Shown here piece by piece: positions 42,001-53,940 of a stretch of 64,000 bases of DNA. Numbering within the stretch: position 1 is the first letter of the stretch; each line of letters starts with the position of its first letter. Made by a program: the position numbers and the translations under genes. Below the pieces are notes generated by a model. It saw only the letters and a list, made by a program, of their open reading frames with translations, had not been told where the DNA came from and did no database searches. The stretch comes from Pyrinomonas methylaliphatogenes (lineage in GTDB: Bacteria > Acidobacteriota > Blastocatellia > Pyrinomonadales > Pyrinomonadaceae): the NCBI RefSeq assembly GCF_000820845.2, contig NZ_CBXV010000008.1, forward strand, positions 189,001 to 253,000, written 5' to 3'.

Positions 42001-42090
42001 ATCTCTCCGCGATCCTGTATCATTTTCCGTTCAACCACCGAAGCCGCTGGCTTCCGATGAAAATTTCACTCGATGGATGGAGACGAGATC

Positions 42091-43185
42091 ATGACCGAAA
42101 AGACGGAGAGAGTTTACAATTTCAGCGCTGGCCCAGCCGTGTTGCCCGTTCCGGTCCTTGAAGAGGCGCAACGCCATCTGCTCGCGCTGCCCGGAGTCGG
42201 CATGTCGGTGCTCGAGATCAGCCACCGATCGAAGACCTTCGAGGAGATCATACGGCGTGCCGAACAAGGCGTGCGCGAACTTCTCGGACTGCCCGACCAT
42301 TACCATGTGCTCTTTTTGCAAGGCGGCGCGAGCCTTCAATTCTCAATGGTGCCGATGAATCTGTTGCCGAAGGATGGCAGCGCCGATTACATTCTAACGG
42401 GCAGTTGGGGCAAGAAGGCGATCAAAGAGGCCAAACGCGAAGGGCGCGTTCAGATCGCCGCGACCACTGAGGATTCGAACTTCGATCGCATCCCCGAACC
42501 GCACGAGATCAAACTCGACCCGAACGCCGCCTATGTTCACATCACGACGAACGAAACGATTCAAGGCGTGCAGTGGCCGAAAGAGCCCGATACCGGCGGC
42601 ATCCCGATCGTCGCCGATGCTTCCTCCGACATCATGTCGCGCCCGATCGATATCGAAAAATACGGCCTAATCTACGCTGGCGCGCAGAAGAACATCGGCC
42701 CTGCGGGCGTCACGCTGGTCATCATCCGCGACGATCTCCTCAGCCGCATCCCGGATGGGCTCCACACGATGCTCGATTATCGCACGCACGTCGAAAACCG
42801 TTCGCTCTACAACACGCCGAACACGTTCGGCATCTACATCATCTCGCTCGTCTGTCAGTGGTTGAAAGAGAAGGGCGGGCTTGAAGCGATGGCGCGCGAA
42901 AATGAGGCTAAAGCGAAGATGATCTATGACGTGATAGATTCGAGCGGTTTTTACCGCGGCCACGCGCAGCCGGGATCGCGTTCGATGATGAACGTCACGT
43001 TCCGCCTGCCCACGGAAGAGTTGGAGAAGAGATTCGTCCAAGAGGCGACCGCCCAAGGGCTCGATGGCTTGAAGGGTCATCGGTCGGTCGGCGGCATCCG
43101 CGCTTCGATCTACAACGCTTTCCCGCGCGAAGGCGTCGAAGCGCTGGTCCAGTTCATGAGGGAGTTCGAACGAAAGAACGGATGA
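42091..43185 (+). CDS. serC: Phosphoserine aminotransferase
   Basis: Converts 3-phosphohydroxypyruvate and glutamate to phosphoserine. The 364-residue PLP enzyme shows YNFSAGPAVLPVPVLEEAQR, GGASLQFSMVPMNLL, and the PLP lysine in IYAGAQKNIGPAGVTLVIIR. It ends GGIRASIYNAFPREGVEALV. ATG 42091 is preferred because GGAG lies 8 bp ahead; an in-frame ATG at 42073 adds six residues. The stop overlaps the next ATG by 4 bp. With serA upstream this leaves only SerB unaccounted for in the window. Confidence 0.95.
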   Translation: MTEKTERVYNFSAGPAVLPVPVLEEAQRHLLALPGVGMSVLEISHRSKTFEEIIRRAEQGVRELLGLPDHYHVLFLQGGASLQFSMVPMNLLPKDGSADYILTGSWGKKAIKEAKREGRVQIAATTEDSNFDRIPEPHEIKLDPNAAYVHITTNETIQGVQWPKEPDTGGIPIVADASSDIMSRPIDIEKYGLIYAGAQKNIGPAGVTLVIIRDDLLSRIPDGLHTMLDYRTHVENRSLYNTPNTFGIYIISLVCQWLKEKGGLEAMARENEAKAKMIYDVIDSSGFYRGHAQPGSRSMMNVTFRLPTEELEKRFVQEATAQGLDGLKGHRSVGGIRASIYNAFPREGVEALVQFMREFERKNG

Positions 43186-44270
43186 TCGTTTTCCCGATGA
43201 AGACCAGTAAATCGCTGCGCCTCCTCTGGCGGCTGCTGAGCTTAGCTTCATTTACGATCATCGCGCTAGCGCAAACGCCTGTCGCGCCGACTTCAAACCA
43301 TGATCTCGCGCGACTGGAAAGGCATCTACGTAACATCAAACAGTTGACCTTCGGCGGAGAGAATGCGGAAGCTTACTTCTCCGCCGACGGCCAACGCCTG
43401 ATCTTTCAGTCAAAGCGCGATGGCCGCCGCTGCGATCAGATTTACACTATGCGCATCGATGGGACGGATGTGCGCCTGGTTTCGACCGGTCAAGGGCGGA
43501 CCACATGCGCCTACTTCTTCCCGGACGGTCAGCGCATCCTCTATTCCTCGACCCATCTGGCGGGGCCGGAATGCCCGCCACCACCGGACTATTCGCGCGG
43601 CTACGTCTGGCCCATCTACCCTTCTTACGATATCTTCACGGCGCGCGCCGACGGGTCCGATTTAAAGCGATTGACTGACACTCCCGGCTATGATGCCGAA
43701 GCGACCATCTCGCCCGATGGGCGAAGGATCGTCTTCACCTCGATGCGCGATGGCGATCTAGACATCTACGTGATGGATGCCGACGGGAAGAACGTGCGCC
43801 GCTTGACGACGGAGCTCGGCTACGACGGCGGAGCCTTCTTCTCGCCGGATGGGAAACAGATCGTCTACCGCGCTTATCATCCGAAGACGCCGGAAGAGAT
43901 CGCGCGTTACAAACAGCGGCTCGCGGAGAACGTCATCGAACCGAACGTCTTCGAGATCTGGGTGATGAACGCCGATGGTTCGAACAAACGTCAAGTGACC
44001 CATCTCAACGCGGCAAGCTTCGCCCCCTTCTTCTTCCCCGACGGCAAACGGATCATCTTCTCGTCGAACGTCCACAACCCCGGCGGACGGGATTTCGATC
44101 TCTACATGATCAACATCGACGGGACGGGGCTCGAACGCATCACCTACAACGACACGTTCGATGGCTTTCCGATGTTCTCGCCGGACGGGAAGAAGCTGGT
44201 CTTCGCGTCGAATCGTAATGCGCGCGTGCGCGGCGAGACCAATATCTTCATCGCCGATTGGGTGGAATGA
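43182..44270 (+). CDS. Exported TolB-like beta-propeller protein
   Basis: A 362-residue protein with a signal peptide (SLRLLWRLLSLASFTIIALA) and at least five WD40-like PD40 repeats, each with the 'a.fSPDGkrivf.S' pattern: ADGQRLIFQSKRDG, FPDGQRILYSSTHL, SPDGRRIVFTSMRDG, SPDGKQIVYRAYHP, FPDGKRIIFSSNVH, SPDGKKLVFASNRN. This is the TolB C-terminal propeller without its N-terminal domain. It would be periplasmic and may bind peptides or be a DPP-IV-like remnant without a hydrolase. The ATG overlaps the serC stop; ATG 43197 is an alternative start. Confidence 0.88.
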   Translation: MIVFPMKTSKSLRLLWRLLSLASFTIIALAQTPVAPTSNHDLARLERHLRNIKQLTFGGENAEAYFSADGQRLIFQSKRDGRRCDQIYTMRIDGTDVRLVSTGQGRTTCAYFFPDGQRILYSSTHLAGPECPPPPDYSRGYVWPIYPSYDIFTARADGSDLKRLTDTPGYDAEATISPDGRRIVFTSMRDGDLDIYVMDADGKNVRRLTTELGYDGGAFFSPDGKQIVYRAYHPKTPEEIARYKQRLAENVIEPNVFEIWVMNADGSNKRQVTHLNAASFAPFFFPDGKRIIFSSNVHNPGGRDFDLYMINIDGTGLERITYNDTFDGFPMFSPDGKKLVFASNRNARVRGETNIFIADWVE

Positions 44271-44307
44271 AAGCGCCAAGCTTTAGCGCGCCGCCACGCA
44301 CCAATCC

Positions 44308-45552
44308 CTAGGCCTGCGTTGAAGCCGTCTTTTGCCGCTCGTAATTCGGCGCGAACGCCTGAATCAAACGCCACGACAGAAGCGCCGCGATGAGGGCCAG
44401 CGCCGCTCCGCCCCAGTAAGCCAGCCGTATGGTGTGATCGTTGAACTTCTGCGGCGCCGAAGCATCATAGAGCAGCCACGATCCGAGGATCGGGCCGACG
44501 ATCCGCGCAAGGCTGGCGACCGATTGCGCGACGCCGAGCACGCTCCCTTGCTCACCAGCGCCTGCGCTTTTCGAAGTCAAACTGTTCAACGTCGGCATCG
44601 CGAGCGCATTGCCGATCGCCTGTATGCTGAGAACCAGCAGCAGAGCTTCAAGCCCGCCACGCCGCGGTCCGAGGAATGGGATCAAGAACATCCCCAAACC
44701 GAAGAGCGCGTTGCCGAAAAGAGCGAGCGCCGATTCGCTGATGAATCTGACTACCCGACTCAACAATGCGCCCTGAACGATGACGCCGATCAACCCCGTA
44801 AAAGCGAACAAGTAACCGTTATGCTGCGCATCGAAGCCGAAACGGTACATCGTGAAAAGGGCGAAGGTCGTCGTCAAAATCGAAAACGATGTGACGAAAA
44901 GGAAGTAGATGATGAGCACGAGCGATAAAGGCGGACGCCGCAAGTACGCCACTAGATCACGCCAACCACTGCGCGCCGCCGTCGCGTGGTGGCGCCCCGG
45001 AAGCACCGTCTCGGGCAACAGGAGATAAAGGAGAAAGGCGCTGGCAAAAGCGAGCGCTGAAGCGAAAAAGAAAGGGACGCTCTCTCCCCACCGGCTGAGC
45101 ATTCCGCCGAGCGCCGGGCCGAAGATGAATCCCAAACCGAAAGCCGCTCCGATCACGCCCATCCCTTTAGCGCGCTCTTCCGGCGCGGTTATATCGGCGA
45201 CATAGGCTTGCGCCGTCGAGATGTTCCCGCCCGTTATGCCATCGAGGATACGCCCGACAAACAGCATCCAAAGCGCCCTTGCGCTCCCCAAAATCCAAAA
45301 GGCGACGCCTGTCCCCAGCAAGCTCAAGAAAAGCACGGGCCGCCGCCCGTAACGATCCGACAATCTTCCCAAGATCGGCGAGAAGATCAATTGCATGATC
45401 GAGTAGGAGGCGAAAAGGAGTCCGATAGCCACCGGGCTGGCGTCGAATCGAGGGCTGGCTGCGTAGATCGGCAGAACGGGGATGACGATTCCGAAACCGA
45501 CGAGATTGATGAAGACTGTGATGAAAATGATGAACAACGGAGAACGTCTCAT
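44308..45552 (-). CDS. MFS transporter (TetA-like, DHA1 family)
   Basis: A 414-residue, 12-segment transporter. The DHA1 signature loop 2-3 reads GRLSDRYGRRPVLFLSLLGT, and motif C in segment 5 appears as GAAFGLGFIFGPALGGMLSR. N-terminal FIIFITVFINLVGFGIVIPV is typical of tetracycline/multidrug efflux relatives. The substrate cannot be inferred. ATG 45552 is the natural start; the frame extends ten codons upstream. It converges on the TolB-like gene and has its own pair of repeats upstream. Confidence 0.92.
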   Translation of the reverse strand: MRRSPLFIIFITVFINLVGFGIVIPVLPIYAASPRFDASPVAIGLLFASYSIMQLIFSPILGRLSDRYGRRPVLFLSLLGTGVAFWILGSARALWMLFVGRILDGITGGNISTAQAYVADITAPEERAKGMGVIGAAFGLGFIFGPALGGMLSRWGESVPFFFASALAFASAFLLYLLLPETVLPGRHHATAARSGWRDLVAYLRRPPLSLVLIIYFLFVTSFSILTTTFALFTMYRFGFDAQHNGYLFAFTGLIGVIVQGALLSRVVRFISESALALFGNALFGLGMFLIPFLGPRRGGLEALLLVLSIQAIGNALAMPTLNSLTSKSAGAGEQGSVLGVAQSVASLARIVGPILGSWLLYDASAPQKFNDHTIRLAYWGGAALALIAALLSWRLIQAFAPNYERQKTASTQA

Positions 45553-45604
45553 AAAACCATCCCGATGGGCGATCGAGCACAAAGCTCCAGGCTCCGCGCC
45601 CGAT

Positions 45605-45717
45605 CGTTCCCTCTTCGGTCGAGAGGATCTTAACGCCGGCGCTATCGTTCGATGGCATGCTTCAGATGGCGCGCGCCGTACCTCTCTCCAGTCGAGAGGA
45701 TCCTAACGCCGGCGCTA
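45605..45717. repeat. Pair of about 40-nt direct repeats, offset 73 bp
   Basis: GTCGAGAGGATC, then T or C, then TAACGCCGGCGCTA matches at 26 of 27 positions between 45618-45644 and 45691-45717. Similarity reaches back to CGT(T/A)CC at 45605 and 45677. Both copies are between the MFS and DoxX genes. Confidence 0.8.
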
Positions 45718-45740
45718 ACCGATAAAAGGCCGTCCTTGGA

Positions 45741-46187
45741 TCAACGCCTGCGCCCGCGCCCTCTCATTAAAACGCCATCGAAGGAGATGCGCCCACCGCC
45801 CATGATGAGCAACGCAAGCGATGCGCACAGAAGAGCGAACGCATATTCGATCCCCCGGTTCTGCAAAAAGAAGCCTCCGCTCCAGTGCACTCCGAAGACC
45901 GCCGTCAGCATAACGATCAAGATCATCGCCGCACCGATCCGCGTAAGCAGTCCGAGAAGGATCAGCGCTCCCCCGATCAATTCGAAAAGAGCCGCCGCTC
46001 CCATCCAAAACCAAGCTGGTCGCATGAAGGCGAAAGGCGTAGGGTTAGCCACCCATCTGGCCAGTCCCGGCCCATTCCACACACCGAAGACTTTCTGCGC
46101 GCCGTGCGCGATGAAGATGAGACCGAGCGCTAGCCTTAATGGCACCGTAGCCCAAGTCACATGAGTTTCCATCAACCTTTGAAACAT
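45741..46187 (-). CDS. DoxX-family membrane protein
   Basis: A 148-residue protein with four membrane segments: VPLRLALGLIFIAHGAQKVF (with the family's 'HG.qK.fg' motif), FWMGAAALFELIGGALILLG, IGAAMILIVMLTAVFGVHWS and YAFALLCASLALLIMGGGRI. DoxX proteins form a complex in archaeal and mycobacterial redox stress systems, but most members are unassigned. AAGGAG 6 bp ahead supports the ATG at 46187. It diverges from the fad operon. Confidence 0.9.
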   Translation of the reverse strand: MFQRLMETHVTWATVPLRLALGLIFIAHGAQKVFGVWNGPGLARWVANPTPFAFMRPAWFWMGAAALFELIGGALILLGLLTRIGAAMILIVMLTAVFGVHWSGGFFLQNRGIEYAFALLCASLALLIMGGGRISFDGVLMRGRGRRR

Positions 46188-46386
46188 CCATCTCTCCTTG
46201 AAAAGATGGCCTTCGCGACAGCGGAAACCACACGCCCGCCGGAAGGCGAACGCGCCTCTTTGCCCGAAGGCCCATCGAACAAGACTCGTTTAGTTTTACC
46301 ACAGCGCCCGGCAAGTTGAGAACGTTGGGCTAAACGATCGTCATGAGGCTTCGTTAGCCTCTCATGTCCGGATGGGCGCGCCGCCG

Positions 46387-46415
46387 TTGCTGAATGAACA
46401 TTCATTCAGTATCAT
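46387..46415 (+). promoter_or_regulatory. fad operon promoter
   Basis: TATCAT (46410-46415) is a good -10 and TTGCTG (46387-46392) sits 17 bp upstream as a weak -35. The operator fills the spacer, so repression by occlusion is likely. Confidence 0.6.
46390..46409. promoter_or_regulatory. FadR-type (TetR-family) operator
   Basis: A perfect palindrome: CTGAATGAA, CA, TTCATTCAG. It matches the Bacillus FadR (YsiA) operator pattern TGAATGA-N4-TCATTCA, which controls fadN-fadA-fadE, the very genes found downstream. The regulator gene is not in this window. Confidence 0.75.
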
Positions 46416-46462
46416 AGTGCCATGCTCTCCCAACCCGGATCGATTGACGAGGTCGCCCGAGG

Positions 46463-48874
<2,412 letters not shown>

Positions 48875-49009
48875 ATTCTCGACGGATGCGAAGCGCACGC
48901 GGACGCATCCCAGACGCGCAGAAAGCAATTGGAGTTGGATCGGGACGAATTCAAGCGAATTTGAAACCGTGAAGGCACCGAGTTGAAGCCTTAATCTTCG
49001 GAGGCGCTC

Positions 49010-50191
49010 ATGAAGGAAGCGGTGATCGTTTCGGCTGTGCGCACAGCCGTCGGCAAGGCTCCCAAGGGGACGCTCAGGCATACGCGGCCCGATGAGATGG
49101 GCGCGGCGGTGATTCGCGAGAGCATCGCGCGCGTGCCCAATCTTCAACCATCGGACATCGAAGATGTGATCATGGGTTGCGCGATGCCGGAAGCCGAGCA
49201 GGGGATGAACGTCGCGCGCGTGGCGGCGATTCGCGCCGGGCTTCCCGTGGAAGTGAGCGCGATGACGATTAATCGTTTTTGCTCTTCGGGGCTGCAAGCG
49301 ATCGCCATCGCCGCCGACCGGATCAGGACGGGGCAGGCCGAATGCATCGTCGCCGGTGGGCTGGAGACGATGTCCATGATCCCGATGGGCGGCCACATCA
49401 TCCGCCCAAACCCTTATTTGGTCGAGCACTACCCGGACTTTTACTTGAACATGGGGCTGGCGACGGAGAACGTGGCGCGCAAGTATGAGATCTCGCGCGA
49501 AGATCAAGATCGCTTCGCGCTTCGCTCGCACGAACGGGCCGCGCGCGCACAAGACGAAGGCAAATTCAAGGACGAGATCGTGCCGCTCAACGTCACGCTC
49601 GAAGAGCTGGACGAACGCGGAAAGAAGCAACGGCGCGAGATCATCTTCGACACGGATGAAGGCGTAAGGCGCGATACTTCCATGGAAGCGCTGGCGAAGT
49701 TGAAGCCCGCTTTTCACGCCAACGGCACGATCACAGCGGGCAACTCCTCGCAGATGTCCGACGGCGCGGCTGCCGTGGTCGTCATGTCCGCCGAAAGGGC
49801 CGAACAACTGGGCGCGCGTCCCTTGGCGCGCTTCGTCGCCTATGCGGTCGCCGGTTGCCCGCCCGAAGAGATGGGCATCGGTCCGGTCTATGCGATTCCG
49901 AAGGCGTTGAAGCTTGCCGGATTGAGGCTGGACCAGATAGATCTCATCGAGCTTAACGAAGCCTTCGCCGCGCAGAGTCTGGCCGTCATCCGAATGCTCG
50001 AGCTCGATCCCGAACGGGTCAACGTCAATGGCGGAGCCATCGCGCTTGGTCATCCATTGGGTTGCACGGGCGCGAAGCTGACGGCGACCATTTTGCGCGA
50101 GCTTGAGCGGCGCGGCGGGCGCTACGGGATGGTGACGATGTGCGTCGGCGGCGGCATGGGCGCCGCGGGGATTTTCGAAAGGATCGCATAA
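49010..50191 (+). CDS. fadA: Acetyl-CoA acyltransferase (thiolase)
   Basis: Cleaves 3-ketoacyl-CoA in the last beta-oxidation step. The 393-residue enzyme has the acyl-accepting Cys in [20 protein letters not shown], the [11 protein letters not shown] His motif and the C-terminal [13 protein letters not shown] cysteine. GGAGG 7 bp ahead of the ATG supports the start. It follows fadN after 135 bp. Confidence 0.95.
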   Translation: MKEAVIVSAVRTAVGKAPKGTLRHTRPDEMGAAVIRESIARVPNLQPSDIEDVIMGCAMPEAEQGMNVARVAAIRAGLPVEVSAMTINRFCSSGLQAIAIAADRIRTGQAECIVAGGLETMSMIPMGGHIIRPNPYLVEHYPDFYLNMGLATENVARKYEISREDQDRFALRSHERAARAQDEGKFKDEIVPLNVTLEELDERGKKQRREIIFDTDEGVRRDTSMEALAKLKPAFHANGTITAGNSSQMSDGAAAVVVMSAERAEQLGARPLARFVAYAVAGCPPEEMGIGPVYAIPKALKLAGLRLDQIDLIELNEAFAAQSLAVIRMLELDPERVNVNGGAIALGHPLGCTGAKLTATILRELERRGGRYGMVTMCVGGGMGAAGIFERIA

Positions 50192-50274
50192 GCCGGCCAC
50201 GAGGATGATAAGCATCGTTCAGTTGCTAATGGTGAAGAAGATGGAGTTCCGAATCGCAAGAAAGGAGCGAGCTT

Positions 50275-52056
50275 ATGTCAGCCGTATTGGAGCATAAAGA
50301 CCTGATCGCGGGTGGAAGCTTCTTGATCGAAGAGCGTGCGCCCGAGGAGATATTGACGCCGGAAGATTTCACCGAAGAGCAGCGGATGATCGCCGACACG
50401 ACGCGCCAGTTCGTCGATTCGGAAGTACGTCCGGCGATCCCGCAACTCGAACGGCACGATTGGGATCTAGCGCGCGCGTTGCTGCGCAAAGCGGGCGAAC
50501 TCGGCCTGCTCGGTGCCAACGTGCCCGAAGAGTATGGCGGCCTCGGGCTGGACCAGACGAGCGGCACGCTGATCTCCGAGAACGTCGGACGGTCGGCGTC
50601 ATTCGCCGTCACCTTCGGCGCGCAGACCGGGATCGGCATGTTGCCCATCCTCTACTTCGGCACCGAAGAGGCCAAGCGCAAATATCTGCCGCGACTGGTG
50701 ACGGGCGAACTTGTCGCCGCTTACGCGCTGACCGAAGCCGGCTCCGGCTCCGACGCGCTCGCCGCGAAAACTACCGCGCGACTGAGCGAAGACGGGCGCC
50801 ACTACATCTTGAACGGCGAGAAGATGTGGATCAGCAACGGCGGTTTCGCCGACGTTTTCGTCGTCTTCGCCAAGGTGGACGGCGAAAAGTTTAGCGGCTT
50901 CATCGTCGAACGCGGACCGGGGCTGACTAACGGGGCCGAAGAGCATAAGATGGGGATCAAAGGCTCTTCGACGACGGCGCTCATCCTGTCGGATGTCAAA
51001 ACGCCAGTGGAGAATCTGCTCGGCGAAGTCGGCAAGGGGCATAAGATCGCCTTCAACATCCTCAACATCGGGCGCTTCAAGTTGGGGGCTTCGTGCTTGG
51101 GCGGCATGAAGCTGATGCTTCACGAATCGATCCGCTACGCAAACGAACGGCATCAATTCGGGCGCCCCATCTCCTCTTTCGGCGCGATCAAGTCGAAGCT
51201 CGCGGAGATGGCGATCAAGACGTGGGTCGGCGAATCGGTCGTCTATCGCACAGTCGGATTGATCGAAGCGGCGATCAAGGCGACGGCGCATGATGCTGAA
51301 TCGAAGCTCCGCGCCATCGAGGAATACGCCGCCGAATGCTCGATCATCAAGGTGATGCTTTCCGAGTATTGTGATGAGGTCGCCGACGAGATGGTCCAGA
51401 TCTACGGCGGTTACGGCTACTCGGCTGATTACCCGGCGGAAAGAGCCTACCGCGATTCGCGCATCAACCGCATCTTCGAGGGCACGAATGAGATCAACCG
51501 TATGCTCATCCCCGGAATGCTCATGAAGCGCGCGATGCAAGGGCGGCTCGCGCTCCTTCCGGCGGCGCAACGGTTGATGGATGAAGTTCTGCAACCGGCA
51601 CCCGCTTCCTTCGACGAAGAGGATGGATTGCTCGTCGCAGAACATAAACTCGCGCAAAATGCGAAGAAGATCGCCCTGATGACGCTCGGCACAGCGGTGC
51701 AGAAATACATGCAGGCGCTCGAAGATCAGCAAGAGATCCTGATGAGCGTTGCCGACATCATCATGGACGCATACGCGATGGAGACGGCTATCTTGCGCGC
51801 GCGCCGGATCGCCACGCGGGATGGCGAAGAGGCGGCTGCGCGCTACGTCGCGATGGCGCGCGTCTTCTGCCACGACGCCATCGAGCGCGTCGAGACGAAC
51901 GCTCGGGTGGCGCTTGCCGCCATGAGCGAAGGCGATGAGTTGCGCACGTTGCTCGCCGCACTGCGGCGATTCGCAAAGCGCACACCGGCGAACGCGGTCG
52001 CTGCGCGACGGCGCATCGCTGACGCTTTCATCGAGGCGAATCGTTACCTCGATTAA
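50275..52056 (+). CDS. fadE: Acyl-CoA dehydrogenase (FadE type)
   Basis: FAD enzyme that introduces the first double bond. The 593-residue protein has the acyl-CoA dehydrogenase core (YALTEAGSGSDALAAKTTAR, MWISNGGFADVFVVFAKVDG, QIYGGYGYSADYPAERAYRD, FEGTNEINRMLIPGM) and a helical C-terminal extension of about 170 residues, as in Bacillus FadE (YusJ). GAAAGGAG supports the ATG. It completes the fadN-A-E order seen in Bacillus, 83 bp after fadA. Confidence 0.93.
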   Translation: MSAVLEHKDLIAGGSFLIEERAPEEILTPEDFTEEQRMIADTTRQFVDSEVRPAIPQLERHDWDLARALLRKAGELGLLGANVPEEYGGLGLDQTSGTLISENVGRSASFAVTFGAQTGIGMLPILYFGTEEAKRKYLPRLVTGELVAAYALTEAGSGSDALAAKTTARLSEDGRHYILNGEKMWISNGGFADVFVVFAKVDGEKFSGFIVERGPGLTNGAEEHKMGIKGSSTTALILSDVKTPVENLLGEVGKGHKIAFNILNIGRFKLGASCLGGMKLMLHESIRYANERHQFGRPISSFGAIKSKLAEMAIKTWVGESVVYRTVGLIEAAIKATAHDAESKLRAIEEYAAECSIIKVMLSEYCDEVADEMVQIYGGYGYSADYPAERAYRDSRINRIFEGTNEINRMLIPGMLMKRAMQGRLALLPAAQRLMDEVLQPAPASFDEEDGLLVAEHKLAQNAKKIALMTLGTAVQKYMQALEDQQEILMSVADIIMDAYAMETAILRARRIATRDGEEAAARYVAMARVFCHDAIERVETNARVALAAMSEGDELRTLLAALRRFAKRTPANAVAARRRIADAFIEANRYLD

Positions 52057-52123
52057 TGATCCGCGTCCGCGCGCCCGGCAAACGAGCGGTCAGTTATTGT
52101 CGCAACGTGGCTTTGCGCGTCGA

Positions 52124-52399
52124 TTAGAGGCGACGGCGCGTGAGCAGGCTGATGAACGCGACAAACAGCGCCGCACCGATGATCGACCAGATCAAAGGGA
52201 AGCGCGTCCCGCCGATATCGATGATGAAGAGCTCAGGCAAACGGAGCATACGCGCGATCCAGAGCCCAATCAATGCGCCGATGAAACCGAGCGCGATTGA
52301 AACCAAGCAACCGCCGCGCGATGAACCGCTGATCGCTTGTCCGAGCGCGCCACATAACCCGGCGATGAGAAACAAAATGAGCAGATCGGTGAGCGTCAT
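52124..52399 (-). CDS. GlsB/YeaQ/YmgE-family membrane protein
   Basis: A 91-residue protein with three membrane segments: LLILFLIAGLCGALGQAISG, CLVSIALGFIGALIGLWIAR and LIWSIIGAALFVAFISLL. It shows the family's glycine pattern ('GllG..i....iGA..G'). Such transglycosylase-associated proteins are stress-induced with unknown role. ATG 52399 is favoured over the upstream in-frame GTG at 52405 because GGGGTG would then serve as ribosome site. Confidence 0.88.
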   Translation of the reverse strand: MTLTDLLILFLIAGLCGALGQAISGSSRGGCLVSIALGFIGALIGLWIARMLRLPELFIIDIGGTRFPLIWSIIGAALFVAFISLLTRRRL

Positions 52400-52538
52400 A
52401 AACACCCCAAGTTGAAAGAATAATCAAAGAGGGATACCTAAAGGAGGATCAAAGGACGGCCTCAGTTTGCTATCGTCGCTGTTTAAGATCAAGCGCCCGT
52501 ACCACATAAGGCGCGAAGGAGCGTCTCTCGCTCTTAGC

Positions 52539-52579
52539 TTCGAAGGGATTCGCCTTCACCGAAGACGAATCCCTTCGAA
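52539..52579 (-). terminator. Long stem-loop after the SRPBCC/BON gene
   Basis: 52539-52557 pairs with 52561-52579 (19 positions, one mismatch at 52553/52565) around a 3-nt loop. It is 17 bp beyond the gene's stop. There is no U-run on either strand. Confidence 0.5.
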
Positions 52580-52595
52580 CTTCCCCGCGCATCTT

Positions 52596-53768
52596 TCAAG
52601 CCGCGTGTCCACCCGATGCTTCAAGCACTCGTTCGGCTGGTTGTGCGGCATCATGCGGCGGCTTGCCGGTTTCGATGAAGGTCTTCATTCGGATGAGATC
52701 ATCATCCATTTCGCTCTTCGGATCGACGCCCAGAATCTCCGCGATAGCGTGACCGATGAGTCCAGCCGGCGGATTGTAGCTCAATTTTATATCGACGCTC
52801 GTCGTGCCATCGGCATTCCCGCTGAAATGGACCATTCCAGCTTGTCGGATGGTGGAGCCAGGCAGGCTCTTCCACGCGATCAGTTTGTTCGGTTCGTATC
52901 TGGTGACCATCGTTTCCCACTCGACCGGCACGCCGGCTGGACCATCCACCGTCCACCGGTAACGACCATCGCCGATCTTCCTCACTTCGCGCACGTGCTT
53001 CATGAAGTGCGGGAAATTCTCCGGATGCTCCCAGAACTGGAAGACCTTCTCGAGCGGCGCGGCGACGTTGATCGTCTTCTGGATATCGACGCCGCGGCGT
53101 CCGCCGCCAACCCCTAATAAGCGCGCGAAATCTTTATTCGTCACGGCGCGAGCAAGCAACCCCAAACCGACCACCCCCATCGCTGGACCATACGCGCCAT
53201 TCCGGCGTAGACCATAGAACGCAGCCGCCCCACCAACCAGACCGGCCACCAAGCGCGCCGTCGGCGACCAGTTCTCCTGAAGCAAAGCGAAGCGCTGACC
53301 GGACCGCGCGCGCCCGCCTTGTAGGGCGGGGATATCTTGCTTTTCATGGATCTCCAAGCGGTTTTCGACCTCTTTCACCCCGCGCACCGCGGAGACTTGA
53401 TCGAGCAACCTTTCGACCTCGTGGGCGAGTATCGGCCCTTCGAGAGTCACGCGACCGTCCTGCGCGTGAACCCTAATGGCATGTGGATGTGAGACCACCC
53501 GACCGAGTTTGGAACGAATGCGCGCCACCAGCACCTCATCCGATACGCGCTCTTCGTGAAGCAAGGACTCCGTTTCGGCGATCAGACCGCGCGTTCGATT
53601 CGCCACGTCGCGTGCCGTCTTATCCAAAGCCTGTCCGACCTCGTGCCAAGCATGCACCGCTTTGTCGCGCAACAGCGCGCGACGACGACGTCCGCGGTCG
53701 GGATCGAACAGATACATCAGTCCTGCTCCCAAACCCGCCACACACAAGATTTTCGCTCCGTCGTTCAT
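52596..53768 (-). CDS. BON plus SRPBCC domain protein
   Basis: A 390-residue protein. It opens with a short hydrophobic stretch (ILCVAGLGAGLMYLFDPDRG) then a basic loop; this 'G.G.myl.DPd.G.RRR' motif is common to a membrane-associated stress family. A BON domain follows (VSHPHAIRVHAQDGRVTLEG then VRGVKEVENRLEIHEK), then two hydrophobic helices near residues 165-210. The C-terminal half is an SRPBCC/polyketide-cyclase-like lipid-binding domain (VDIQKTINVAAPLEKVFQFW to MKTFIETGK). Ligand unknown. It is followed by the GlsB-like gene on the same strand. Confidence 0.85.
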   Translation of the reverse strand: MNDGAKILCVAGLGAGLMYLFDPDRGRRRRALLRDKAVHAWHEVGQALDKTARDVANRTRGLIAETESLLHEERVSDEVLVARIRSKLGRVVSHPHAIRVHAQDGRVTLEGPILAHEVERLLDQVSAVRGVKEVENRLEIHEKQDIPALQGGRARSGQRFALLQENWSPTARLVAGLVGGAAAFYGLRRNGAYGPAMGVVGLGLLARAVTNKDFARLLGVGGGRRGVDIQKTINVAAPLEKVFQFWEHPENFPHFMKHVREVRKIGDGRYRWTVDGPAGVPVEWETMVTRYEPNKLIAWKSLPGSTIRQAGMVHFSGNADGTTSVDIKLSYNPPAGLIGHAIAEILGVDPKSEMDDDLIRMKTFIETGKPPHDAAQPAERVLEASGGHAA

Positions 53769-53940
53769 ACCGCCTCCTTTCCGCCGGCGCTCGAGGCGCC
53801 GACATCTTAACTTTAGAGAGGTGATCCGAGCGGAGGTTCAAAGAGTCTTCAAACGCCCGTTCGGGCTACGCTCGAAAAGGGGAAGATCGAATTGAGATTC
53901 TAACAGATGCGCCTTCAAGGTCAACTCGCGCGCCCGCCTC